Virus record (IMG/VR): IMGVR_UViG_3300042503_001836
Span: 1 to 64,000 of that record
DNA length: 64,000 nucleotides
From: a virus
Direction: 5' to 3' (one strand)
How positions within the stretch are numbered: the first letter of the stretch is position 1; the number at the start of each line of letters is the position of its first letter. Below, one piece after another: positions 49,837 to 57,994 of this stretch. A program made the position numbers and the translations under genes. Below the pieces are notes generated by a model. It made no database searches and was not told the origin of the DNA. It saw nothing but the letters and a program-made list of their open reading frames with translations.

Positions 49837-51402
49837 ATGTTAGAAAATGAATTTTTTCCCACACCTAACGCAACTATAGGCGAAATGGTCAGCTTTGCTA
49901 ATTACAAATCTGGTAATGCTGGTTCAGTATTAGATCCTAATGGTGGATCTGGTGCAATTCTAGACTATCTAAAGGAGTTTAATACAAACAGATTTAATAA
50001 TAGTGATATAAGAAAATTCTATGCTTTAGAAATTAATCAAGATTTAAAATACACGCTTCAGGGTAAAGGTTATAAAGTTTTGGGTTTTGATTTCCTGGAA
50101 TATGATGAGCCGATGACTTTTAATTGGATCTTTATGAATCCGCCATTTAGTAACGGCGTTGATCATGTTCTTAAAGCATATACACATTTAAAAGACGGTG
50201 GCACATTAGTTGCTTTACTCAACGCCCAAACAATTAAGAATCCCCATACCAAGAATAAGCAAAACTTGATTCACCTGCTTTGTAAATCTTTCAATGAGCA
50301 AAGCAAAGACGGATGGAGTATTAACTACTCAGAAAATAACCTGACAGATGCCCTAGAACACCTTGAAAATCAGAAGAGGATTAAATGGTTAGGTAGATGT
50401 TTTACTAATGCAGAACGCCCTACAACTGTTGAGGTTGTCATGCTTAAAATTACTAAACCTAAAAAGTTAGTAACCATTAACTTTGAGGAAATTAAATTTG
50501 ATCTAGATGCTGAATTAGGTCAACAACAATTTAACCCTAATGCCTTAGCTAGTCGGGATATAGTTAGAGACTTAGTAGCACGTTATAACGCTGTGAGGAA
50601 AATAGTAATAGAACGCTACGAGACACAAGCAAAACTAGACTTTTACTTACAAGGTATATCAGATTCAGTTTATGGTACATTTGATCGTAATGATAGATAT
50701 GATAAGACTACAACCTGTTTAGACAATGAGACAGACTTAAACACCCAGCTTGCTTATTTAAAGTCAAGATTTTGGAACACAGTATTTATCAAAACTGAAA
50801 TAGGAAACAAGGCAACATCTAACTTTAGGAAGAAATTTGAAGAATTTACAGTACAACAATCTACAATTGCATTTACTGAAGAGAACGTTAAAGAAGTTTT
50901 ATATCTCTTTATTGCCAACATGGGATCTATGATGCGTGATTGTGTGATAGAGATTTTTGATAAAGCCACTGCGTATCATGAAAAGAATCAAATACATAAC
51001 GAAGGATGGAAAACTAACAAATCTTGGAAACTTAATAAAAGAATAATTGTTCCCAATGGTGTAACTTTTGATGGTAGATGGTCAGATGATGGAAGTTTTA
51101 GCATTAACTATTATCAAAGTGATTTTCTCAATGATTTAGATCGCGTTATGAATTTTTTATCAGGAATAAAGTCCGATAAAGACAACAGATACAATGGATC
51201 AACTTATTCCACAATTAGCAACTTTTGTAATAATTATCAAAAGTATGGTAAACACTACTCTGATACTTTTGAGAATGAGCATTTCAAGTTTAAGATTTTT
51301 AAAAAAGGTACATTGCATATAGACTTCAAAGATTTAAAAGTCTTGGAACAGATTAACCGTATAGCTGCCGAAGGTAAAAATTGGTTAGGTCAAGGCTGTT
51401 GA
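49837..51402 (+). CDS. DNA adenine methyltransferase (NPPF; DUF4942-type)
   Basis: 521 aa. FFPTPNATIGEMV (as in DUF4942-type phage methylases), SVLDPNGGSGAIL (SAM motif I), FLEYDEP, catalytic MNPPFSNGVDH, then a long C-terminal half with YLFIANMGSMMRDCVIEIFDKA and GVTFDGRWSDDGSFSINYY. The C-terminal half resembles DUF4942 phage proteins. Modifies DNA, probably protective. Preceded by a hairpin (CCCCAGAAATATCTGGGG). Confidence 0.85.
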   Translation: MLENEFFPTPNATIGEMVSFANYKSGNAGSVLDPNGGSGAILDYLKEFNTNRFNNSDIRKFYALEINQDLKYTLQGKGYKVLGFDFLEYDEPMTFNWIFMNPPFSNGVDHVLKAYTHLKDGGTLVALLNAQTIKNPHTKNKQNLIHLLCKSFNEQSKDGWSINYSENNLTDALEHLENQKRIKWLGRCFTNAERPTTVEVVMLKITKPKKLVTINFEEIKFDLDAELGQQQFNPNALASRDIVRDLVARYNAVRKIVIERYETQAKLDFYLQGISDSVYGTFDRNDRYDKTTTCLDNETDLNTQLAYLKSRFWNTVFIKTEIGNKATSNFRKKFEEFTVQQSTIAFTEENVKEVLYLFIANMGSMMRDCVIEIFDKATAYHEKNQIHNEGWKTNKSWKLNKRIIVPNGVTFDGRWSDDGSFSINYYQSDFLNDLDRVMNFLSGIKSDKDNRYNGSTYSTISNFCNNYQKYGKHYSDTFENEHFKFKIFKKGTLHIDFKDLKVLEQINRIAAEGKNWLGQGC

Positions 51403-51485
51403 TTTGAATAACAGAAAGCACATTTAGATTCAACTAAATGTGCTTATCATACTTAAAAAATGATTTAATATTTTGTACTTACAAG

Positions 51486-51513
51486 AAAAAACCCTGAAGT
51501 TATCAGGGTTTTT
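51486..51513. terminator. Bidirectional terminator
   Basis: AAAAACCCTGAAGTTATCAGGGTTTTTT between convergent genes. Confidence 0.85.
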
Positions 51514-51515
51514 TA

Positions 51516-52043
51516 TCACACTTTTTTATAAGTTTTTCCGTTCTTAATCAAGTTGATTGTTTGCCGGCTAACTCCATATTTCTTAGCAAGGTAGCCACCT
51601 ATTCTACCATTAGCAATACCGGGAACACCTTCTTTAAATGCTTCTCTGATTTCCTTAACTTGTTCAATAGTCAAGGCATAACTAGAGTTTTCTGTTAGTG
51701 GTTTTTGTGGTTGGTTCATACTACTTAAATAAGTTCTAAACTGGTGTATAGTTTGTTTTTCAGGATCAAACTCATTTAAAAAGAGGTTTTTATGCTCTTC
51801 TGGTAAAGCATCCCACCAAGGTCTTTCTTGGAGTGGTTTCCTCCTTAAACTTTCTTTCCTATGCCAAATACTTGCCTTTGCTTTTTGCTCATCTGTTAAT
51901 GGTTTTCTAGGTCTAGATTTCTTAGCTATTCGCGCCATAATCTTGATTTTATCTTTATATTTTGCCCTGTATCTCAGATTAGCTTCTACGTGTGCTGGTA
52001 ATTCAAATGCTTCGGAATAATCCTGATTTCTTCTGAATCTCAT
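51516..52043 (-). CDS. HTH-containing basic protein, 175 aa
   Basis: An Arg/Lys-rich N-terminus (MARIAKKSRPRKPLTDEQKAKASIWHRKESLRRKP) and a C-terminal helix-turn-helix (IGGYLAKKYGVSRQTINLIKNG, about 148-169), the type found in homing-endonuclease-linked and phage regulators. No HNH residues are visible. ATG 52043 has AAAGGCG upstream. Own promoter at 52086-52114. Confidence 0.65.
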   Translation of the reverse strand: MRFRRNQDYSEAFELPAHVEANLRYRAKYKDKIKIMARIAKKSRPRKPLTDEQKAKASIWHRKESLRRKPLQERPWWDALPEEHKNLFLNEFDPEKQTIHQFRTYLSSMNQPQKPLTENSSYALTIEQVKEIREAFKEGVPGIANGRIGGYLAKKYGVSRQTINLIKNGKTYKKV

Positions 52044-52085
52044 AGTTTCGCCTTTGTGTTTCAAAATGATATTTATTAGTATAGC

Positions 52086-52114
52086 AGCATAGCTATATTT
52101 AATATTAATGTCAA
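52086..52114 (-). promoter_or_regulatory. Promoter
   Basis: Minus strand TTGACA (52109-52114), 17 nt, TATGCT (52086-52091). Confidence 0.6.
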
Positions 52115-52123
52115 GTACCCATA

Positions 52124-52151
52124 AAAAAAGATAGCTTGTTAGGCTATCTTA
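52124..52151 (-). terminator. Intrinsic terminator
   Basis: Minus strand AAGATAGCC ... AGCTATCTT followed by TTTTTTA, downstream of the 52173 gene. Confidence 0.7.
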
Positions 52152-52172
52152 TGTTTGTTTTATTTGTGTACT

Positions 52173-52460
52173 CTATAAAACATGGTAATACCAATGTTTA
52201 AATTCCCTAGCTTGCCGTCCTTCCTCAGCTATAAGTTGTTCTAATTTTTTAAAATCATGATCATAATCAGGATCAAACTTTCGGTAGTTACCTAACACAA
52301 TACTAAGATCATTCTCTAGTTCTATTCCACGCCGTTCTACTCGGCTGTAGAGTTTATCAAATGTTTTATCCATGTCTCTAATATCATGTAATTGTGTTAC
52401 ATGACCATCCCAGCGATCTATTAATTTGTAGCCATCTAATATGGCATATCCTTTAAGCAT
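52173..52460 (-). CDS. Hypothetical protein, 95 aa
   Basis: MLKGYAILDGYKLIDRWDGHVTQLHDIRDMDKTFDKLYSRVERRG, charged and helical, unknown. Four bases after the 52465 gene, same operon. Confidence 0.55.
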   Translation of the reverse strand: MLKGYAILDGYKLIDRWDGHVTQLHDIRDMDKTFDKLYSRVERRGIELENDLSIVLGNYRKFDPDYDHDFKKLEQLIAEEGRQAREFKHWYYHVL

Positions 52461-52464
52461 TGTT

Positions 52465-52725
52465 TTATTCTCCCACTAATGCAGCGTATTTTAAACGATA
52501 TTTTTCACCATTTATGGCATTTATCGCATCATCTTCTTCTATGATTAGCTGCTCCATTCTCTTAACTAACTCTTGCGCTTTTTGTCTGGAACAATTAACC
52601 AAAGGTCTGTTTGGTGGCAGTTTACAGAACCTTTCATGCTCCTCACTAGGAAGCTGTTTTAGAATTGCAATCCTTTCTTGGCGGATTGCTTCAAGATTGT
52701 CTTGTAATTGTTTTAGGGTTGCCAT
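52465..52725 (-). CDS. Small coiled-coil protein, 86 aa
   Basis: MATLKQLQDNLEAIRQERIAILKQLPSEEHERF ... QKAQELVKRMEQLIIEEDDAINAI: two helices forming a coiled-coil hairpin. Unknown role. First gene after the promoter at 52751. Confidence 0.6.
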   Translation of the reverse strand: MATLKQLQDNLEAIRQERIAILKQLPSEEHERFCKLPPNRPLVNCSRQKAQELVKRMEQLIIEEDDAINAINGEKYRLKYAALVGE

Positions 52726-52750
52726 AGCTTGTTTTACTTATTTTTTTTAT

Positions 52751-52779
52751 AATATAACTGCATTTAAAAATAATGTCAA
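52751..52779 (-). promoter_or_regulatory. Promoter (TGC-extended family)
   Basis: Minus strand TTGACA (52774-52779), 17-nt spacer ending AAATGCAGT, TATATT (52751-52756). Confidence 0.75.
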
Positions 52780-52809
52780 GTATTCTATAAGATTATTTTT
52801 AATACAAAA

Positions 52810-52841
52810 TAAAACACTCTAGATTACAGGCTAGAGTGCTA
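52810..52841 (-). terminator. Intrinsic terminator
   Basis: Minus strand AGCACTCTAG ... CTAGAGTGTTTT, downstream of the 52851 gene. Confidence 0.65.
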
Positions 52842-52850
52842 AAATACCTA

Positions 52851-53024
52851 TTATTTTTGCTCCCATGTTATGTAACAATCCTTAAATTCAGGATTATTTT
52901 TAAGAAAGTGATCTTTGATAAATATTGCTCCTAAATAGTCATCAGCAGTAAACCAAGAACTATAAAATATAATCTTACTGGTTTTGTGCTGATGTTTACG
53001 AAGTTTAAAGCGGTAATTGCCCAT
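52851..53024 (-). CDS. Hypothetical protein, 57 aa
   Basis: MGNYRFKLRKHQHKTSKIIFYSSWFTADDYLGAIFIKDHFLKNNPEFKDCYI; basic and aromatic, unknown. ATG 53024 lies 1 nt after the stop of the 53026 ORF. Confidence 0.5.
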   Translation of the reverse strand: MGNYRFKLRKHQHKTSKIIFYSSWFTADDYLGAIFIKDHFLKNNPEFKDCYITWEQK

Positions 53025-53025
53025 T

Positions 53026-53202
53026 TTAATTGTCACTAAAAGTAACTAAGAGAACCTTGTGATCATCATGCCAAATATAATCAACAATGCTTTTATTTTG
53101 CTGACTACCTTCTTGCCTTGCTATATGTAAAGCAGATGGACAATCTGTTATTTTTGGATTTTGATGATGAGCAAAATAGCCATTATTATGTTTATCAATC
53201 AT
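53026..53202 (-). CDS. Hypothetical protein, 58 aa
   Basis: MIDKHNNGYFAHHQNPKITDCPSALHIARQEGSQQNKSIVDYIWHDDHKVLLVTF. Short of usual ORF cutoffs but it fills the gap between two operon genes: its ATG overlaps the preceding gene (ends 53195) and its stop abuts the next ATG. Function unknown. Confidence 0.6.
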   Translation of the reverse strand: MIDKHNNGYFAHHQNPKITDCPSALHIARQEGSQQNKSIVDYIWHDDHKVLLVTFSDN

Positions 53203-53503
53203 TGCAGTCTCCTATTTTTAATGCTTTTAACTTGGCAAGAAATTCTTGCATATATTTTTCTTCCTTCTCCATAGAGAAAGAATAAAAGGCTGCTAAGGAA
53301 CATCGTCCTTCCATACGGTCAAAAAAGCTTTTCTGGTAATGCCCATCTGTCCAAGTCCATATCTCATCAAACAAGTCATCTGATATGCTGCTTGGTTGTG
53401 ATCTAACATGAATATACTCATCATCAAGATAAGCAATTTTTATTGCTGCTTGATAACATTCCCACATTAGATCATTTACAGATTGTTCAAATACTTCCGT
53501 CAT
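53195..53503 (-). CDS. Hypothetical protein, 102 aa
   Basis: MTEVFEQSVNDLMWECYQAAIKIAYLDDEYIHVRSQ ... YFSMEKEEKYMQEFLAKLKAL-like helical protein, acidic. Unknown. First gene of the leftward operon driven by 53533-53561. Confidence 0.55.
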   Translation of the reverse strand: MTEVFEQSVNDLMWECYQAAIKIAYLDDEYIHVRSQPSSISDDLFDEIWTWTDGHYQKSFFDRMEGRCSLAAFYSFSMEKEEKYMQEFLAKLKALKIGDCND

Positions 53504-53532
53504 TGTTTTATCTATGTTTCCTTTGCTCTCTT

Positions 53533-53561
53533 ACTATAACTGCATATAAAAATAATGTCAA
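53533..53561 (-). promoter_or_regulatory. Promoter (TGC-extended family)
   Basis: Minus strand TTGACA (53556-53561), 17-nt spacer ending ATATGCAGT, TATAGT (53533-53538). Confidence 0.75.
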
Positions 53562-53627
53562 GTATTCTATAAAAAAATACTTGACACAGATTTGATTATT
53601 TTAGGAACTTGATGTATAATCTAATAA

Positions 53628-53698
53628 CAACACCAAGAAACACTTACGGTTTATGAAAGTCGTCCTGATAGTCCCTAAGCTATTAGGATTATTTTTTT
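53628..53698 (+). ncRNA. Possible small RNA with intrinsic terminator
   Basis: Plus strand TTGATT (53592-53597), 17 nt, TATAAT (53615-53620); then about 65 nt ending in TCCTGATAG ... CTATTAGGA and TTTTTTT (53663-53698). It contains no convincing ORF and abuts the 3' end of the leftward 53697 gene. Confidence 0.4.
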
Positions 53699-55301
53699 AC
53701 CTGGTTAAGCTTTCAAAATCAGAATCAAAGCAATCTTTTGATTGCAGTTCATTTGCACACCATTTAGCGATCACTGGCTTACAGTCGTTCATTGCGGACA
53801 AGTCATTATGAAAGGCTCGATAGTCTTTATGAGAGCCTTTTAACTGGCATCTTTCAAAAAGTTTAAGCATGAGTAGTCTATTCTTGTACGGAATATGATA
53901 CTTGTCTGCTAAGACTTTGAGCATTTTTTCTACATCTAAGATGGCATCAAACACTTGGGGATAATAGAAATGATGTCTTTCTAAATAAGGCAAGCCCCGG
54001 TACTGTTCATGTATATACAACTCTTGATCTGGTGGTAAGTATCTAGTTGGCATAAAGGGTAGACTGTTTGCAGGTGCTACGTCTACAATCATTTTTGCCC
54101 AGCTTGAAAAAGCGCATATAGAACAGTACAATTGTTTTTCACTAGAATAGAATTGCCGCAAAAGTCCTACAAAAGTACGCATCTGATGACGTAATTTGTA
54201 ACTAGCATCAAATCTTGGGTAATCTCTCTCTAGCAGTTTTCCCTTCTCTACATCAGATTGTGCTAACCGTTCTAAAAGGTAAGCTTCCTCAAGATTATTT
54301 TGGGATCTGTAAGTATTTATCTCAAACAAGTCTAGTCGTTCTGGATAGTCTGCTTTAAACCTGTCAACCATTGCATTAATCAATGGTTCATCTTTAACCA
54401 GCCGATTTTCCTTAGCAGTAGCACAGACTATTTTGCTAATGTCCTTACGTCTGCCAAATTTAGAAACGCCTTGCTTATCAGTAGAAACTAAGGTTTCTTC
54501 ATACAGCATATTAAAATCCAGACTGAAAAGTTTATCCCACTGCCAAGTTTTCAGATCACAACCACGTCCAGGTACACCCCTGGTAGTAGTCAATGCTGCG
54601 GGTAAAGTAGTATTTACAATCTCGATCCGGTCTTTTGATAGTTGGTCAAGTGAGGATACGCCACAATCCCTTCTAATTTTATAAATCGTCCAGAATATCT
54701 CTTTCAGATTATTGATGTGCTTGAAGGCGTTTTTCTGTACCTGTGGAGGCAAAACTGCTAAATCCTGGTAGTAGCTTTTGCCGTCCCTAAACTCTAGGAG
54801 ATGTTGCCAGATATCGGAAATGTGATCTCGGAAGTATTCTAGATTAGCTACTTTATGATCCGTCCTCCTTAACATTTCCGCAGTGATGTCTAGACGGTCG
54901 TGTAAGGAGTCCAAATCAGTCTGCCCTCCTAAATGTACCTGAAACCCGGTAACGTGCTGTATATAGGCACGTAGTCCAATATGCCCAATAGAGACTAGAG
55001 ATTTTATTGCTTCGGAGTTCCTTTCTATTTCTGCATAGTAGGCAATTATCCCAAAAGCATAATTGCTGTCAAAAAGATTCTGATGCCCAAAGACATCTAG
55101 CAGATATTGAGATTCTGTCTTTTTGTAAAAACATTGAAGCGGTTCATAGTTAGATAATGTTTGTCTTACGTTATTGACTAATCTACCTACTGTAGTTTGA
55201 TGCACTCCAGATAGTTTAGCGATCGCTTCCTGATTTAACCCAGTTTGACCACCATCCAAGGCAATGAAATACTGGTCATCCTTAAAAAATTGGTACGGCA
55301 T
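53697..55301 (-). CDS. HTH-containing protein, 534 aa, unknown function
   Basis: The N-terminus PYQFFKDDQYFIALDGGQTGLNQEAIAKLSGVHQTTVGRLVNNV has a helix-turn-helix (about 22-45) of a type common in cyanobacterial plasmid and phage proteins. The rest is helical, with a possible coiled coil at 130-155 and no catalytic motif I recognise. It could be an antirepressor or replication-related protein. The gene contains the one HIP1 octamer GCGATCGC I noticed outside the arrays (about 55222). ATG lies 5 nt after the 74-aa HTH gene. Confidence 0.55.
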   Translation of the reverse strand: MPYQFFKDDQYFIALDGGQTGLNQEAIAKLSGVHQTTVGRLVNNVRQTLSNYEPLQCFYKKTESQYLLDVFGHQNLFDSNYAFGIIAYYAEIERNSEAIKSLVSIGHIGLRAYIQHVTGFQVHLGGQTDLDSLHDRLDITAEMLRRTDHKVANLEYFRDHISDIWQHLLEFRDGKSYYQDLAVLPPQVQKNAFKHINNLKEIFWTIYKIRRDCGVSSLDQLSKDRIEIVNTTLPAALTTTRGVPGRGCDLKTWQWDKLFSLDFNMLYEETLVSTDKQGVSKFGRRKDISKIVCATAKENRLVKDEPLINAMVDRFKADYPERLDLFEINTYRSQNNLEEAYLLERLAQSDVEKGKLLERDYPRFDASYKLRHQMRTFVGLLRQFYSSEKQLYCSICAFSSWAKMIVDVAPANSLPFMPTRYLPPDQELYIHEQYRGLPYLERHHFYYPQVFDAILDVEKMLKVLADKYHIPYKNRLLMLKLFERCQLKGSHKDYRAFHNDLSAMNDCKPVIAKWCANELQSKDCFDSDFESLTR

Positions 55302-55306
55302 ATGTT

Positions 55307-55531
55307 CTATGGTTGTGTTTGCTGTTCTAACGCTTGTTTCATAACCTGAAATACTTTCTTGATTCTGGAATAGCTTGCTGTTTCATAGCCAGAATCAATC
55401 CAAATGCGGACTCGTTTATAGCTAAAGCCTGTCTCACTTGCTAATTGTCTTTTAGACCATCCCAACTGCAAGCGCATCAATTCCAGTGTTTCATGCAACT
55501 TGTTAATGTCAACCTGTCTTAAGTCTAACAT
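55307..55531 (-). CDS. Small HTH regulator, 74 aa
   Basis: LHETLELMRLQLGWSKRQLASETGFSYKRVRIWIDSGYETASYSRIKKVF: XRE-like helix-turn-helix (about 21-45). Likely a transcription regulator co-expressed with the 534-aa protein. The leader has TTGACA near 55634-55639. The 320 nt further upstream are AT-rich and hold no gene. Confidence 0.65.
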   Translation of the reverse strand: MLDLRQVDINKLHETLELMRLQLGWSKRQLASETGFSYKRVRIWIDSGYETASYSRIKKVFQVMKQALEQQTQP

Positions 55532-55854
55532 AAAAAAAGTCCTAAAAAGTCCACTATCTAAAATATATCAGAAAACGTGCTTTCTTTATAAAAATAAATA
55601 AAACAGCACCATTACACTATAATTTCCTATCTGTCAATCAGTAATTTTTTGAAAAACTCTATTTTTGCACGATACTTCAAATCTTTATACAGTAATAGTT
55701 TTAATGCCAGACGGTAGGAATAAACAAAGGTATCTGCACTATAGTATACAGATATACAGCAATATAAAAAATACTTAAATAAATAGCTGAAACTATTGAT
55801 ATATAAAGCTTTTCACTTTTAATGTTTTTTAGTAAGTGATGTTATTAACTGTAG

Positions 55855-55918
55855 GGTGATCCAAAAGTTCTAAAAACGATAGCTTATATATTATGATTTT
55901 CTCAACTTTTGGATCACC
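55855..55918. terminator. Long terminal hairpin (GGTGATCC type), copy 2
   Basis: GGTGATCCAAAAGTT (55855-55869) and AACTTTTGGATCACC (55904-55918) are perfect 15-bp arms; the counterpart is at 25214-25264. Confidence 0.7.
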
Positions 55919-56654
55919 TTAGCTTTTTTTGCTATTTTTCTCAGTAAATTATAAGTAATCCGTATTAAAAATAACTTTAGTAAAAAACATATTAAAAACT
56001 ATATTTTAACTCCTAGAATACTTATATAAAGCCCACTCTGTTATTACAAGTCGGCGCGGAAATTCCAATTAGCTAACTATAAACACTTAATTAGGTAATT
56101 TATAAAACAGTAAGCAGTTAGTATAGTAATTATGTACTAAAGTAAAAATTGACAGCACAAATGTTTGAGCATTTTTAGTTAAAAAAACTTTTTAATGCCC
56201 GGTTTTCTATTTAATTTTTTAAGCCGTAATAAACCCTATGGATAACTGACATCCTATCCACTAGATGTCAAGGGCTATAGCTGGCTGTTAACCTACAGCC
56301 AGAGTTACTTTAGTTTCTTCAAATTAATCAGGTTGCGAGCCGTCATTCTTTTTAGTCCCCTCAGATAAATCTGTTTTACCCACAGATGGGAGTCAAATTA
56401 CCTTTTAACCAATAGGCTTGTCTGTTTTTGTTTAGGATTCGCGGTCTTCAACATACTTCATCCAAGACGCTAAGTGTCGTTTAGCTGCGTCCTATTTACT
56501 TGATCAGCTAGGTTACTGATATGTGGGTGTTTTTACATCTTGCTCTGATGGTTTTTGCGCTTATACAGTCGCACTTTCGATACCCAATAGAATTTGCTAA
56601 CATCTACACCGCCGCACCTGGAGTCATTTATTTCTAAAAGTAGTTCCCATTGTC

Positions 56655-56691
56655 GTTTCAATCCAACTCCCTATTAAGAGAGTATTTATAC
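56655..56691 (-). repeat. Solitary CRISPR repeat inside the non-coding RNA
   Basis: 37 nt, one change from the array 1 repeat (AAGAGAG for AAGGGAG), in crRNA sense relative to the leftward transcript. Confidence 0.92.
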
Positions 56692-57121
56692 ATTCCCCTT
56701 GTCTAGTTAATACCTAATGTTCATGGAAATCGCGCTCAAATATGGATCTAGTTTTTTGGTTCAATCCCTTCAGTAAAGTCTCACTACCTTACTAAATTTT
56801 TGATATCCCCTCAAGTCCGCCCAATTATATTGTCCCCATTTCAGGGTATCGTCATGGCCAACGCAATCTGCACTACTTTTTTATTGATTCACTTTTAATC
56901 CTTACAGGATTTAGGTCTCAACTAGAATCCGCCACGCGCACGCATACGGACTAGAAGCAATTTCCAATTAAAAACTAAATGAGAGTCTTTAATTTTCAAG
57001 CCGGGTAATGACTTCACCGACTCATCTTGCGTTCCTTACTGGTCTAGGGCTTTTATAATAAACGCTGAGGTGTGTTACAACGCTCGATTGTTTCGCCTAT
57101 CAGATTTATTCGATTAAATAT

Positions 57122-57150
57122 AATATAACACGGGATAAAATAAATGTCAA
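57122..57150 (-). promoter_or_regulatory. Promoter of the 57-kb non-coding RNA
   Basis: Minus strand TTGACA (57145-57150), 17 nt, TATATT (57122-57127). Confidence 0.75.
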
Positions 57151-57166
57151 CCCCATATAAAATAAA

Positions 57167-57193
57167 AAAACCTAGTAATTTTGTACTAGGTTT
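57167..57193 (-). terminator. Intrinsic terminator
   Basis: Minus strand AAACCTAGTA ... TACTAGGTTT with T-run. It ends the transcript that carries the 57354 gene and the repeat at 57268, just before the non-coding RNA promoter. Confidence 0.8.
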
Positions 57194-57267
57194 GAGTTCT
57201 TATTACTTAGAATTAATTAAAACTAGGGGCTTTTCTGTTGCGGTTTCTGATATCTTAGCTGGTTTAT

Positions 57268-57304
57268 GTTTCAATCCAACTCCCTATCAAGGGAGTATTT
57301 ATAC
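57268..57304 (-). repeat. Solitary CRISPR repeat between a gene and a terminator
   Basis: 37 nt of array 2 type (loop CTATCAAGGG on the plus strand), in crRNA sense on the minus strand. About 75 nt of non-coding sequence and a terminator follow, so a repeat-plus-tail RNA could be released. Confidence 0.95.
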
Positions 57305-57353
57305 CATAAGCTTGTGTTTTATGGTTTCTAAATTCATTTTAACACAAATGTGC

Positions 57354-57623
57354 TTACTTGACTTCAAATACATAACCAGATTCAGTTACTTTGACTAATC
57401 TCAATACAGTATCAGTCCCGTCTTTTTTCAGGCTACCTTTCCACGCTAGGCAACCAAAAGATGTTTTATCTCGAATGTCTTCCGCTTCCTCTAAAAGCTG
57501 TTTGCATCTAGTATTATACTTTTTCCAAACATCCTCTATTTTGCAGGATGTAAACTTAGCTACAATTTTGTTATTAGCAGCTAAGATATGGTATTCTGTT
57601 TTTTCTGTATTTCTTAAAGTCAT
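57354..57623 (-). CDS. Hypothetical protein, 89 aa
   Basis: MTLRNTEKTEYHILAANNKIVAKFTSCKIEDVWKKYNTRCKQLLEEAE ... VTESGYVFEVK: beta-helix-beta small protein, unknown. AAGGAGAATAAG upstream. Its promoter is at 57736-57764; the solitary repeat 57268-57304 lies in its 3' untranslated region. Confidence 0.6.
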   Translation of the reverse strand: MTLRNTEKTEYHILAANNKIVAKFTSCKIEDVWKKYNTRCKQLLEEAEDIRDKTSFGCLAWKGSLKKDGTDTVLRLVKVTESGYVFEVK

Positions 57624-57735
57624 CTTATTCTCCTTATTTTTTTTTAACTTGACACAACTCGGGATAATGCCTAATTTTAAGAGTCACCTATTTAAGGCGA
57701 TGTTTGGTTTACCTTTGTTTTTTAACCACACTAAT

Positions 57736-57764
57736 AATATAACAGCATTTAAAATTAATGTCAA
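57736..57764 (-). promoter_or_regulatory. Promoter (TGC-extended family)
   Basis: Minus strand TTGACA (57759-57764), 17-nt spacer ending AAATGCTGT, TATATT (57736-57741). Confidence 0.75.
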
Positions 57765-57823
57765 GCATTTTATAAAACTATTTTAGAAGTATAAAATATT
57801 ATACATAAGTTATAAATATTTAA

Positions 57824-57994
57824 ATGTTATACATAATACACTCGGATCAAGACTTATACAAAATCGGGATATCTCACAATCCAGAAAACAAAACCATTCT
57901 AGGTAAATCAGAATAGTTTAGGCTGTGTCCTGAAACCTTAGAATGGCTAGATGAATTTTTGAACAAACACTTAACTTCTAATTCTGTTTACTGA
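57824..57994 (+). pseudogene. Possible fragment of a T5orf172/GIY-YIG-type protein
   Basis: MLYIIHSDQDLYKIGISHNPENK (30-aa ORF, 57824-57916) matches the opening of Mug113/T5orf172 domains (YII----LYKIG-S-NPE). After a stop, another frame continues with ETLEWLDEFLNKHL. Looks like a decayed remnant; low certainty. Confidence 0.3.

Larger units (their letters stand above)
55855..57115 (-). ncRNA. 1.27-kb structured non-coding RNA, copy 2
   Basis: Runs leftwards from the promoter at 57122. There is no ORF of note; the first 800 nt are G+C-rich for this genome and full of hairpins (for example ATCCTGTAAGGAT, GGCTGTAGGTTAACAGCC). A full CRISPR repeat in crRNA sense is embedded at 56655-56691. It ends with the hairpin at 55855-55918. 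Length, promoter and terminal hairpin match the RNA gene at 23988-25264, and both contain CTAAAAATGCT near the 3' part. Family membership (GOLLD/ROOL-like or new) is not established. Confidence 0.6.

Noticed and set aside
52460-52822. 120-aa plus-strand ORF with many Cys and Ser
   Set aside because: Antisense shadow of the coiled-coil gene at 52465-52725.
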